Source of the DNA: Gammaproteobacteria bacterium
Lineage (GTDB): Bacteria; Pseudomonadota; Gammaproteobacteria; Chromatiales; Chromatiaceae
DNA: 9,621 nucleotides
Assembly (NCBI GenBank): GCA_029287695.1
Contig: JARFQQ010000012.1
Span: 1-9,621, forward strand
Direction of reading: 5' to 3'
Shown here: positions 1 to 6,396 of the stretch, piece by piece
How positions within the stretch are numbered: the stretch's first letter is position 1
Layout of the letters: the number at the start of each line of letters is the position of its first letter
Notes under the pieces: generated by a model
Database searches by the model: none
What the model was told of the DNA's origin: nothing
What the model saw: only the letters and a program-made list of their open reading frames with translations
Program-made: the position numbers and the translations under genes

Positions 1-1
1 C

Positions 2-574
2 GAGAACCCGGTCGTTTTCATGAAAGCCTCGACCGCCCTGAATCACCCTGGTTCACCGATCTATCTGCCCAAGGCCTGCCGGCACGGGCCGGAGGTTGAC
101 TATGAAGCCGAGCTGGCTGTGGTGATCGGTAAAACTGCAAAAGACGTGCCGGCAGAGAGGGCGCTTGACTATGTGCTCGGCTATACCTGCGGTAACGATG
201 TCTCGGCACGCCGCTGGCAAAAGCACGGGGGGGGAGGCCAGTGGGTACGTGGCAAGAGTTTCGACAGTTTCTGCCCGCTCGGACCGGTGCTGGTGACGGC
301 GGATGAGATTCCAGACCCGCAGAAACTCGAAATTCGCTGCATTCTCAACAACAAGGTCATGCAAACCGGTAACACGGGCGACATGATCTTTTCTGTCGCT
401 GAACTCATCGCCTTTCTGAGCGAGGACACCACGCTGCTTCCGGGCACTGTCATCATGACGGGCACCCCGCCAGGCGTCGGCTTTGCGCGTGATCCCCAGC
501 TGTTTCTCAAGAGCGGGGATGTCGTGGAGGTCGAGATCGAGGATATCGGCCGACTCGTCAACACGATTGAATGA
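2..574 (+). CDS. Fumarylacetoacetate hydrolase (FAH) family protein, 5'-truncated by window edge
   Basis: This is the C-terminal part of an FAH-superfamily enzyme. These metal-dependent enzymes cleave or rearrange C-C bonds in acylpyruvate-type or hydroxydienedioate-type substrates in the cytoplasm. The reading frame is open from base 2 ([10 protein letters not shown]...), and family members have N-terminal sequence before this motif. The first internal ATG at base 20 is therefore not the real start, and a few tens of residues are missing. Family landmarks seen in order: [18 protein letters not shown], whose Glu-Ala-Glu (codons 104-112) supplies two metal ligands; [10 protein letters not shown], whose Asp (codon 197-199) is the third; [53 protein letters not shown]; and a C-terminal [18 protein letters not shown]. 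All core motifs are intact. The G run at 227-234 encodes the conserved Gly stretch, so it is not a frameshift. The exact substrate (acylpyruvate, oxaloacetate or homoprotocatechuate-pathway intermediate) cannot be told from this fragment, and no catabolic neighbours are visible. Confidence 0.93.
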   Translation, partial: ENPVVFMKASTALNHPGSPIYLPKACRHGPEVDYEAELAVVIGKTAKDVPAERALDYVLGYTCGNDVSARRWQKHGGGGQWVRGKSFDSFCPLGPVLVTADEIPDPQKLEIRCILNNKVMQTGNTGDMIFSVAELIAFLSEDTTLLPGTVIMTGTPPGVGFARDPQLFLKSGDVVEVEIEDIGRLVNTIE

Positions 575-631
575 CCTGCCTCGATTCACCCCCATGACAG
601 CCGGACAGGGATAATCCACTGCCCCTCTGCG

Positions 632-660
632 CCGGTAATCGGAAGCTGATTGACCGGTTT
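632..660 (+). terminator. Weak terminator-like hairpin after the FAH gene
   Basis: Bases 632-640 (CCGGTAATC) pair with 648-657 (GATTGACCGG), leaving one bulged G at 652 and a loop at 641-647. The stem is followed by TTTCT from 658. It lies 58 bases past the FAH stop codon, where a terminator is expected. The U-tract is short, so termination may be partial or the hairpin may have another role. Confidence 0.4.
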
Positions 661-674
661 CTCGCCTGCTGCCC

Positions 675-690
675 TGATTGATATCAATCA
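675..690. promoter_or_regulatory. 16-bp perfect palindrome, candidate operator
   Basis: TGATTGATATCAATCA reads identically on both strands. It contains TTGAT directly abutting ATCAA. An FNR/ANR box has the same half-sites but separated by four bases, so this is not a standard FNR site. It lies ~40 bases upstream of the A-rich tract and ~280 bases upstream of the RND gene. A dimeric regulator, for example of the TetR or MarR type, could bind it, but no regulator gene is in the window. The symmetry is seen directly and the role is inferred. Confidence 0.35.
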
Positions 691-825
691 CTATTCTGCG
701 TCATCCGGCTTCCGCGGATCGATTCGCCTGCTATTGTTTCAATAAACAAATAACAAAAAACAATAAAAAACAGAGGGATAGTGCCTTATTGAAGTATTCC
801 GGATTGATAAACCTATGAACAGAGT

Positions 826-879
826 CGGTGACAAGGGCCAGATTCCGGTCGTTGTGACAAAGATGGTCCATTGTCACCG
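826..879 (+). promoter_or_regulatory. Leader with two mutually exclusive hairpins upstream of the RND gene
   Basis: CGGTGACAA (826-834) is perfectly complementary to TTGTCACCG (871-879), giving a 9-bp stem. A second copy of the left arm, GTGACAA (854-860), can instead pair with TTGTCAC (871-877) in a 7-bp stem with a 10-base loop. Both stems use the same right arm, so only one can form at a time, as in attenuator or switch-like leaders. Alternatively these are DNA-level repeats for a protein. Neither stem is followed by a U-tract, so this is not a simple terminator. No known riboswitch class is recognised. Confidence 0.3.
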
Positions 880-971
880 GGGCAATGCGCCCTGCGCGAC
901 TGTCATGGTTCTGCCGCTGCAAATGATGTCGACCCGGGGGGCGAACATATCCGGTTCGTCAGCATTCTAGA

Positions 972-3900
972 ATGGCAACCAGGCGCCCTTCCCGAGTCCG
1001 CACCCGCCGCCCGGCATTGCATCATCCGGCGGTCCCGCATGAAGAAGTGCCTTCACTCGGACTTGCCGGCAACCTTGCGCGTATCTTCATCACATCGCCG
1101 CTTTCACCGATGCTGCTCGGGGCTTCTCTTTTCATCGGATTGATCGGACTGTTTCTGACGCCTCGCCAGGAGGATCCGGAGATCTCGGTTCCGATGATCG
1201 ATATCTTCGTCCGTTACGAAGGTGCTTCTTCAGGCCAGGTCGCAAGCCTCGCGATCAATCCGCTGGAGCGCATGATGAGCGAGATACCGGGCGTCAAGCA
1301 TATCTACTCCGCTTCGGAGCGTGAGCAGGGTATCGTGACCGTCAGGTTCGAGGTTGGTGAGAAAGTCGGGCCCTCGATCGTCAAGGTGCATGACAAAATC
1401 CAGTCGAATCTCGACAAGATCCCGCCCGGTGTCTCCATGCCGCTGGTACGCCCGAAAGGAATTGATGATGTCCCCATTCTGACCGTGACGCTCTGGTCGG
1501 AAGAGGAAGATGACCAGGTGTTGCGTATCCTTGCGACGGATGTTCTGCAACAGCTCAAGCAAGTCAGGAATACAGGGCAGGGCTTTGTCGTCGGTGGAAG
1601 ATCCAGCGAGGTTCGGATCGAGGTTTCTCCCGAGGCGTTGGCAGGACATGGTGTCAGTCTGGACCAGATTGCCCGGACTGTACGCACGGCAAACATGGAG
1701 TCGACCAGCGGCAGTTTCGAGCGTGGCACCTACAGCTACAAGGTGACATCCGGCAGCTTCCTGAGAAATGCGAAGGATGTTGAACGCCTCGTTGTTGCCA
1801 CCCAGGATGGCAACCCTGTCTATATCGCAGATATAGCGAGTGTGGTGAGTGGTCCCGAAGAGGCAAAAAGCATCGTTTCCTATATCAGCGGTCCGGCAGC
1901 CTCAGCGGATGCAGTGAAGACAGCGATTGCGCCTGCCGTCACTGTTGCGATTGCGAAAAAAGAGGGTTCCAACGGTGTGACCGTGGCCGAGGAGTTGATC
2001 GAAAAACTCCACGCAATGAAAGGCTCCATCATTCCTGCGAACGTCAATGTCGAGATCACACGGAACTACGGTGAGACGGCCAACGACAAGGTCAATGAGT
2101 TGCTTGCAGGACTGCTCGGTGCGGCAATTGCTGTAACGATTCTCTCTTTTGTCCTGATAGGCACCCGGCCGGCGATCGTCGTTGTTTCAATCATCCCTGT
2201 AGTCATCCTGATCACAATCTGGTCGGCCTGGGTATTCGGCTACACCATCAACCGGGTCAGCCTTTTTGCGCTGATCTTTTCAATCGGCATCCTGGTGGAC
2301 GATGCCACGGTCGTCGTTGAGAACATCTTCCGGCGCTGGTTGCAGCGTGGCGAGACCAGCCGGGAGACGGCTATCGATGCCGTCCGCGAGGTCGGTAACC
2401 CGACTGTCATCGCCACACTCGCCATCGTGGCAGCATTACTGCCGATGGGACTGGTCAGCGGCATGATGGGACCCTACATGCTTCCCATACCGCTCTTCGG
2501 TTCGGTGGCCATGCTTTTCTCGCTGTTCGCGGCCTTCGTCTTCACGCCCTGGATGGCCTACCTGCTGCGTCCACAAATGGAAACGCTGCAGCGCGCCGAA
2601 CTCCGTGAAAACAGGACGCAGAAGCTCATAGGCAGGATTTACACTCCTTTCATCCATCCGCTGGTCTATGGCTGGTTTGCACGCAAGCTCTTTCTTGTCG
2701 CGATCATCGTCGCCTTCTTCGCCGCCATCTCGCTGTTCTATACCCAGGCCGTGGCAGTGAAAATGCTGCCCTTCGATAACAAGCCGGAGTTCAACGTCGT
2801 CATCAACATGCCGGAGGGTACTTCGTTGCCGAATACGGCAAATGTCTCCCTGCAACTTGCCGAGGCGCTCCGGACCATTCCCGAGGTAACCGCGTTACAG
2901 AGTTATGTTGGCACGGCCTCGCCGTTCAATTTCAACGGCATGGTGAGGCATTACTATCTGCGCCAGAAAGCCTGGGAAGCCGACATCCAGGTGATGCTGC
3001 TGGACAAGGACGACAGAAGCCGCAGCAGCCATGAAATCGCCGAGGCCGCACGCGCACTGCTGACGCCGGTTGCGCAGAAGGCTGGCGCGAAGATCGCCAT
3101 TGTCGAGATGCCACCAGGGCCTCCGGTACTGCAAACGATGGTTGCAGAAGTCTACGGACCAAGCCGGGAGACGAGGCAGCAGGTGGCCCGGGATATGGAG
3201 AGGATGTTCATTGAAGCACCGGGCCTCGTTGACGTCGATACCTATATGAGTGACGAGTCCATGCGCTGGCATTTCGACGTTGATATCGAGAAGGCGACCC
3301 GTCACGGTGTCTCTGTCGAGGCCATCAACCGCAATCTCGCCATGGCGATGGGAGGGGAGCGGCTGGGTGATGTCAAGACAGGCCGCATGCTGGAACCCAC
3401 CTATCTTGCAATCCAGTTGCCGATGGAGATCCGTTCCGAACTCGCCAGACTCTACATCCTGCCAATCCAGATGGCCAACGGCGCTACCATTCCTCTCTCG
3501 GAGCTTGGCCGCTTTGTCGCGATTCAGGAGGATCAGGTCCTCTACCACAAGGACCTTCGGCCAATGGAGTACGTCGTCGGAGAAATGGAGGGCAAGCTCG
3601 GGGCGCCGATCTACGGCATGCTGGCCGTCGAGGAGCAACTGAACGGATATACGTCTCCCGACGGTGTGCAGATCAGTGGCACCCTGACGGGACCACCTGC
3701 CAGCGACCAGATGTCGGGTTTCGAGTGGAGCGGCGAGTGGGTCGTGACCTACGAAACCTTCCGGGATATGGGTATCGCCTTCGCGGCGGCGCTGGTACTG
3801 ATTTTCATCCTGCTTGTCTGGGAATTCGGCAACTATATTCATCCGGCCATCATCATGGCCCCCATTCCGCTCACGCTGATCGGCATTGTCCCGGGACACT

Positions 3901-4313
3901 GGATCATGGATGCCGAGTTTACAGCGACATCGATGATCGGTTTTATCGCCCTGGCGGGTATCGAGGTGCGCAATTCCATTTTGCTGGTCGATTTCGCGCG
4001 TAATGAAGTCAGCCGCGGTGTCTCATTCAAGGATGCCGTCATCGAAGCCGGCAAGATTCGGATGCGGCCGATTTGGGTGACGACCCTGACGCTGATGGCC
4101 GGGGCATTCGCGATTCTTTTCGATCCCATCTTCGAGGGCATGGCGATCTCTCTTCTGTTCGGGCCGATCATCGCCGTCCCGCTGACCATGCTTGTCGTGC
4201 CACTGGGTTGTGTATCGGCGTGCAAGGCATTCATCACACCGAAGAAGGAGGATGACACAACGCTGCAGGATATCGAGGATGGCGAGGCTTGCGAGTTTGT
4301 CGAAAAGCCCTGA
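972..4313 (+). CDS. RND-family efflux permease (ACR_tran type, inner-membrane proton antiporter)
   Basis: A 1113-residue inner-membrane pump of the resistance-nodulation-division superfamily, which exports substrates from the periplasm or inner membrane using the proton gradient. The layout is typical. TM1 is at about residues 45-63, followed by the first large periplasmic loop (VPMIDIFVRYEGAS...). TM2-TM6 start at about residue 378. TM4 carries the proton-relay pair D443-D444 in GILVDDATVVVENI. TM7 is near 575, followed by the second periplasmic loop, and TM8-TM12 start near 932. In TM10 the sequence GIEVRNSILLVDFA has R1000 where AcrB has Lys940, a substitution usual in this RND branch. The length fits the family. 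Start choice: ATG 972 is the first ATG after the in-frame stop at 924-926, but no Shine-Dalgarno sequence is visible. GTG 1047 (codon 26) is an alternative, and recognisable homology begins only around LGLAGNLARIF (residue 29 on). The first ~25 residues are Arg/Pro/His-rich. No adaptor or outer-membrane channel gene is adjacent. Substrates cannot be predicted. The family call is secure; the start is less certain. Confidence 0.95.
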   Translation: MATRRPSRVRTRRPALHHPAVPHEEVPSLGLAGNLARIFITSPLSPMLLGASLFIGLIGLFLTPRQEDPEISVPMIDIFVRYEGASSGQVASLAINPLERMMSEIPGVKHIYSASEREQGIVTVRFEVGEKVGPSIVKVHDKIQSNLDKIPPGVSMPLVRPKGIDDVPILTVTLWSEEEDDQVLRILATDVLQQLKQVRNTGQGFVVGGRSSEVRIEVSPEALAGHGVSLDQIARTVRTANMESTSGSFERGTYSYKVTSGSFLRNAKDVERLVVATQDGNPVYIADIASVVSGPEEAKSIVSYISGPAASADAVKTAIAPAVTVAIAKKEGSNGVTVAEELIEKLHAMKGSIIPANVNVEITRNYGETANDKVNELLAGLLGAAIAVTILSFVLIGTRPAIVVVSIIPVVILITIWSAWVFGYTINRVSLFALIFSIGILVDDATVVVENIFRRWLQRGETSRETAIDAVREVGNPTVIATLAIVAALLPMGLVSGMMGPYMLPIPLFGSVAMLFSLFAAFVFTPWMAYLLRPQMETLQRAELRENRTQKLIGRIYTPFIHPLVYGWFARKLFLVAIIVAFFAAISLFYTQAVAVKMLPFDNKPEFNVVINMPEGTSLPNTANVSLQLAEALRTIPEVTALQSYVGTASPFNFNGMVRHYYLRQKAWEADIQVMLLDKDDRSRSSHEIAEAARALLTPVAQKAGAKIAIVEMPPGPPVLQTMVAEVYGPSRETRQQVARDMERMFIEAPGLVDVDTYMSDESMRWHFDVDIEKATRHGVSVEAINRNLAMAMGGERLGDVKTGRMLEPTYLAIQLPMEIRSELARLYILPIQMANGATIPLSELGRFVAIQEDQVLYHKDLRPMEYVVGEMEGKLGAPIYGMLAVEEQLNGYTSPDGVQISGTLTGPPASDQMSGFEWSGEWVVTYETFRDMGIAFAAALVLIFILLVWEFGNYIHPAIIMAPIPLTLIGIVPGHWIMDAEFTATSMIGFIALAGIEVRNSILLVDFARNEVSRGVSFKDAVIEAGKIRMRPIWVTTLTLMAGAFAILFDPIFEGMAISLLFGPIIAVPLTMLVVPLGCVSACKAFITPKKEDDTTLQDIEDGEACEFVEKP

Positions 4314-4324
4314 TTGGGGGCTGC

Positions 4325-4361
4325 CCGAAGCCTGATGATTCGGTAGAATTACACTTTTTTT
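4325..4361 (+). terminator. Possible weak terminator between the RND gene and purE
   Basis: CCGAA (4325-4329) pairs with TTCGG (4339-4343), followed 11 bases later by seven Ts (4355-4361). The stem is only 5 bp and the T-run is displaced, so this is a poor match to a rho-independent terminator. The T-run may instead belong to the purE promoter region. No convincing -35/-10 pair was found. Confidence 0.2.
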
Positions 4362-4391
4362 CCGGCCAAAATAGTCGGTTTTCAGCAATTT

Positions 4392-4396
4392 GAGGG
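4392..4396 (+). promoter_or_regulatory. Ribosome binding site deciding the purE start
   Basis: GAGGG lies 8 bases before ATG 4405 and overlaps the competing in-frame TTG at 4390, which supports the ATG. Confidence 0.7.
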
Positions 4397-4404
4397 CGAA
4401 GTCT

Positions 4405-4899
4405 ATGCAACCACTGGTTGGCATCATCATGGGGTCTGTTTCCGACTGGGAGACGATGTCGCACGCGACAGACAAGCTCACAGAGCTCGGTGTGCCCTAC
4501 GAAGTCGAGGTAGTCTCCGCGCACCGCACGCCGGACAAGCTGTTCGCCTACGCAGAGGAGGCAGCCGGGCGCGGTATCGAGGTGATTATCGCCGGGGCGG
4601 GGGGAGCAGCACATCTGCCGGGCATGACAGCTGCGAAAACCTCGCTGCCCGTGCTTGGTGTTCCCGTGCAGTCGAAAGCGCTCAGTGGCATGGACTCGCT
4701 GCTTTCGATCGCCCAGATGCCCGCCGGCATCCCGGTAGGAACCCTTGCGATCGGCAAGGCCGGAGCCGCCAACGCTGCGCTGCTGGCAGCCGCCATCCTC
4801 GGTAACAAGTACCCTGAAACACGCGAGGCACTTGATCGTTTTCGCGATCAGCAGACCGAGGCCGTGCTCTCGCGTCCGGATCCGAGGGTCGCCACCTGA
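4405..4899 (+). CDS. purE: N5-carboxyaminoimidazole ribonucleotide mutase (PurE, class I)
   Basis: A cytoplasmic enzyme of de novo purine synthesis that converts N5-CAIR, the product of PurK, to CAIR. The 164-residue length is typical of bacterial class I PurE. Hallmarks: the phosphate-binding start [25 protein letters not shown] with the catalytic His; [16 protein letters not shown]; and [37 protein letters not shown]. Start choice: ATG 4405 has a GAGGG Shine-Dalgarno sequence at 4392-4396 with an 8-base gap. The in-frame TTG at 4390 would overlap that site and add five residues with no conserved content, so it is rejected. The stop codon overlaps the purK start (TGATG), indicating translational coupling. 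All core motifs are intact. Confidence 0.97.
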   Translation: MQPLVGIIMGSVSDWETMSHATDKLTELGVPYEVEVVSAHRTPDKLFAYAEEAAGRGIEVIIAGAGGAAHLPGMTAAKTSLPVLGVPVQSKALSGMDSLLSIAQMPAGIPVGTLAIGKAGAANAALLAAAILGNKYPETREALDRFRDQQTEAVLSRPDPRVAT

Positions 4900-5990
4900 T
4901 GGTCGTCGGGATCCTCGGCGGCGGACAGCTGGCGCGCATGCTCGCGCTGGCCGGGCATCCCCTGGGGATCCGCTGCGTGGTTCTCGATCCTGCAGATGAC
5001 GCCTGTTCTGCGCCTGTCGCACGGCATCTTCATGGTGCATTCGATGACCGGGTTCTGCTCGACGAACTCGCCGACTCGGTCGATGTCATCACCTACGAAT
5101 TCGAGAATGTGTCACTCGAGAGTTTGCGGTATCTCTCCTCGAGGGTTCCTGTCTATCCGCCTGTTGCTGCGCTCGAGGCGACCCAGGACAGGCTCGACGA
5201 AAAGAATCTCTTTCGTGAACTCGGCATCGAGACGCCGGACTTTCTGCCGGTTTCCAGCCAGGAGGAACTCGAGAGCGCTGTCGGCAGGATTGGACTGCCC
5301 TCGGTTCTCAAGACGCGTCGCATGGGATACGACGGCAAGGGGCAGATTGTGCTCAAGGAGGCTGCCGATGTCGCAGGCGCCTGGGAGCAGCTCGGAGGCG
5401 TGCCTGCGATTCTCGAGGCCTTTGTCCCGTTCGACCGCGAAGTCTCCGGTATCGTCGTGCGCTCGATCGAAGGGGAGATCTCCGCCTGGTCCCTCACGGA
5501 AAACATTCATGCTGACGGCATCCTGAAGCTGGCAACCAGCAAGCCGCATGACCCGGTCAAGCCAATCGCCCTGGATTTCGCCACTCGCCTGCTGGAGCAT
5601 CTCGACTATGTCGGTGTGCTTGCGCTAGAGTGTTTTCAGATCGGTGACAGGCTGCTGGCCAACGAGTTTGCACCCCGGGTACACAACTCGGGCCACTGGA
5701 CCATCGAGGGCGCAGAGACCAGCCAGTTCGAAAATCACCTGCGTGCTGTCGCAGGCGTCGTGCCGGGTTCAACCGAGCCGCTCGGGCACTCGGTGATGCT
5801 CAACTGCATTGGCGAAATGCCGCCACTGGCGAGCGTCATGAGAATCAGGGGTGCGCACATGCATGATTATGCCAAGGAGCCCAGGTCCGGCCGCAAGGTG
5901 GGCCATATCACGGTGCGAACAGCTGATGCGGATTACCTGCGGCAGGTGACGGCCGATCTTTGCGACTTGCAGAAGTCCGGTTGTCGTTGA
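4899..5990 (+). CDS. purK: 5-(carboxyamino)imidazole ribonucleotide synthase (PurK, ATP-grasp)
   Basis: A cytoplasmic ATP-grasp enzyme that joins bicarbonate to AIR with ATP hydrolysis to give N5-CAIR, the substrate of PurE. It has 363 residues, within the usual PurK range. Seen in order: an N-terminal preATP-grasp fold starting VVGILGGGQLARMLALAG; VITYEFENV; the linker YPPVAALEATQDRLDEKNL; the ATP-grasp core with LPSVLKTRRMGYDGKGQ and the EAFVPFDREVSGIVVRS strand; WSLTENIHADGILKL; VGVLALECF; the metal/ATP site LLANEFAPRVHNSGHWTIEG; and the C-terminal lid with HMHDYAKEPRSGRKVGHI. The ATG shares one base with the purE stop, as expected for a translationally coupled pair. No key motif is missing. 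Confidence 0.97.
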   Translation: MVVGILGGGQLARMLALAGHPLGIRCVVLDPADDACSAPVARHLHGAFDDRVLLDELADSVDVITYEFENVSLESLRYLSSRVPVYPPVAALEATQDRLDEKNLFRELGIETPDFLPVSSQEELESAVGRIGLPSVLKTRRMGYDGKGQIVLKEAADVAGAWEQLGGVPAILEAFVPFDREVSGIVVRSIEGEISAWSLTENIHADGILKLATSKPHDPVKPIALDFATRLLEHLDYVGVLALECFQIGDRLLANEFAPRVHNSGHWTIEGAETSQFENHLRAVAGVVPGSTEPLGHSVMLNCIGEMPPLASVMRIRGAHMHDYAKEPRSGRKVGHITVRTADADYLRQVTADLCDLQKSGCR

Positions 5991-6032
5991 TAATTACTTC
6001 ATAGAGCCTGATTCAAGAGGGTGTGAACCGGA

Positions 6033-6308
6033 ATGGCGTCGATCAAAATCAAACGCGAGCACTCGCTGTCGCATGACGAAGTCCTCAGGGCAGTGCAGAA
6101 TCTTGCCGATGAACTCGCCGAAAAGCTCGATGCAGACTACGAGTGGGAAGGTGACAATCTGAGCTTCAAGCGTTCCGGCGCCAGCGGCAAGGTCTGCGTC
6201 AGCAAGCAGGATCTCCAGGTCGATATCAAGCTCGGTATGCTCCTGACACCTCTGAAGGGCAAGATCGAACAGACGGTCAACGACTATCTCGACGAAAATC
6301 TTGCCTGA
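6033..6308 (+). CDS. Polyhydroxyalkanoic acid system family protein (PHA_gran_rgn type)
   Basis: A 91-residue soluble protein matching the remembered pattern of the PHA_gran_rgn family: an opening IKIKREHSLSHDEV, an amphipathic helix with LADELAEKLDADYEWEGD, then LSFKRSGASGKVCV and the end VDIKLGMLLTPLKGKIEQ. Members are found in PHA-producing bacteria, often near PHA genes, but a molecular function is not firmly established; a granule or regulatory role is proposed. The length equals the family norm. Start ATG 6033 has a GAGG at 6017-6020, a rather long 12-base gap. The gene begins 42 bases after purK and is followed by a good terminator, so it may be the last gene of a purE-purK transcript. 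No PHA synthase is in the window. Confidence 0.85.
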   Translation: MASIKIKREHSLSHDEVLRAVQNLADELAEKLDADYEWEGDNLSFKRSGASGKVCVSKQDLQVDIKLGMLLTPLKGKIEQTVNDYLDENLA

Positions 6309-6315
6309 CCAATAC

Positions 6316-6346
6316 GGCGGTCATTGACCGCCATCACTTTTGTTTT
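6316..6346 (+). terminator. Rho-independent terminator after the PHA-system gene
   Basis: GGCGGTC (6316-6322) pairs perfectly with GACCGCC (6326-6332) around a 3-base ATT loop. The T-rich tail TTTTGTTTT runs from 6338 to 6346. It lies just past the stop at 6306-6308, is the clearest terminator in the window, and probably ends a purE-purK-PHA transcript. Confidence 0.75.
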
Positions 6347-6396
6347 GCTCCAAAACTCTCTAGTCTGGAAAACACGCACAGACACGGGGCATTTTC
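6347..6396 (+). promoter_or_regulatory. Short upstream region of the cation ATPase
   Basis: These 50 bases between the terminator and GTG 6397 must hold the ATPase promoter if it has its own. No clear -35/-10 pair is seen. GTTTT (6342-6346) and AAAAC (6352-6356) form a small inverted repeat, as do GTCTG (6363-6367) and CAGAC (6379-6383). GGGGC at 6385-6389 is a usable Shine-Dalgarno sequence for the GTG. Roles are uncertain. Confidence 0.25.

Larger units (their letters stand above)
575..971. other. Gene-free stretch between the FAH gene and the RND gene
   Basis: No convincing gene is visible in these ~400 bases. In order the stretch holds a terminator-like hairpin (632-660), a 16-bp palindrome (675-690), an A-rich tract (740-772) preceded by TTGTTT at 734-739, and a structured leader with competing hairpins (826-879). 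No good -35/-10 pair with 16-18 base spacing stands out. A 51-codon frame runs from ATG 815 to the TAG at 968-970 and ends one base before the RND start codon. It has no Shine-Dalgarno sequence and no recognisable product. A membrane fusion protein gene is often found in this position next to an RND permease, and none is seen here, not even as an obvious remnant. Confidence 0.7.

Noticed and set aside
227..234. A run of eight Gs in the FAH gene as a possible frameshift or sequencing error
   Set aside because: It encodes the family's conserved Gly-rich GGGGQW stretch, and the frame stays in register with conserved motifs on both sides.
675..690. The palindrome as an FNR/ANR box
   Set aside because: The TTGAT and ATCAA half-sites abut instead of being separated by four bases, so the site does not fit the FNR consensus.
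900..917. CTGTCAT-GGTT-CTGCCGC upstream of the RND gene as a Pho box
   Set aside because: The second half-site matches only 4 of 7 positions. The same 7-mer occurs inside coding sequence in this window where codons for Val-Ile fall together.
731..922. A 63-codon - strand frame with a hydrophobic C-terminus in the intergenic region
   Set aside because: It starts at TTG with no ribosome binding site, and the hydrophobic end is the translation of the A-rich tract read in reverse.
815..970. A 51-codon + strand frame ending one base before the RND start codon
   Set aside because: It has no Shine-Dalgarno sequence and no recognisable product. It is kept only as a possible leader frame in the hairpin finding, not called as a gene.
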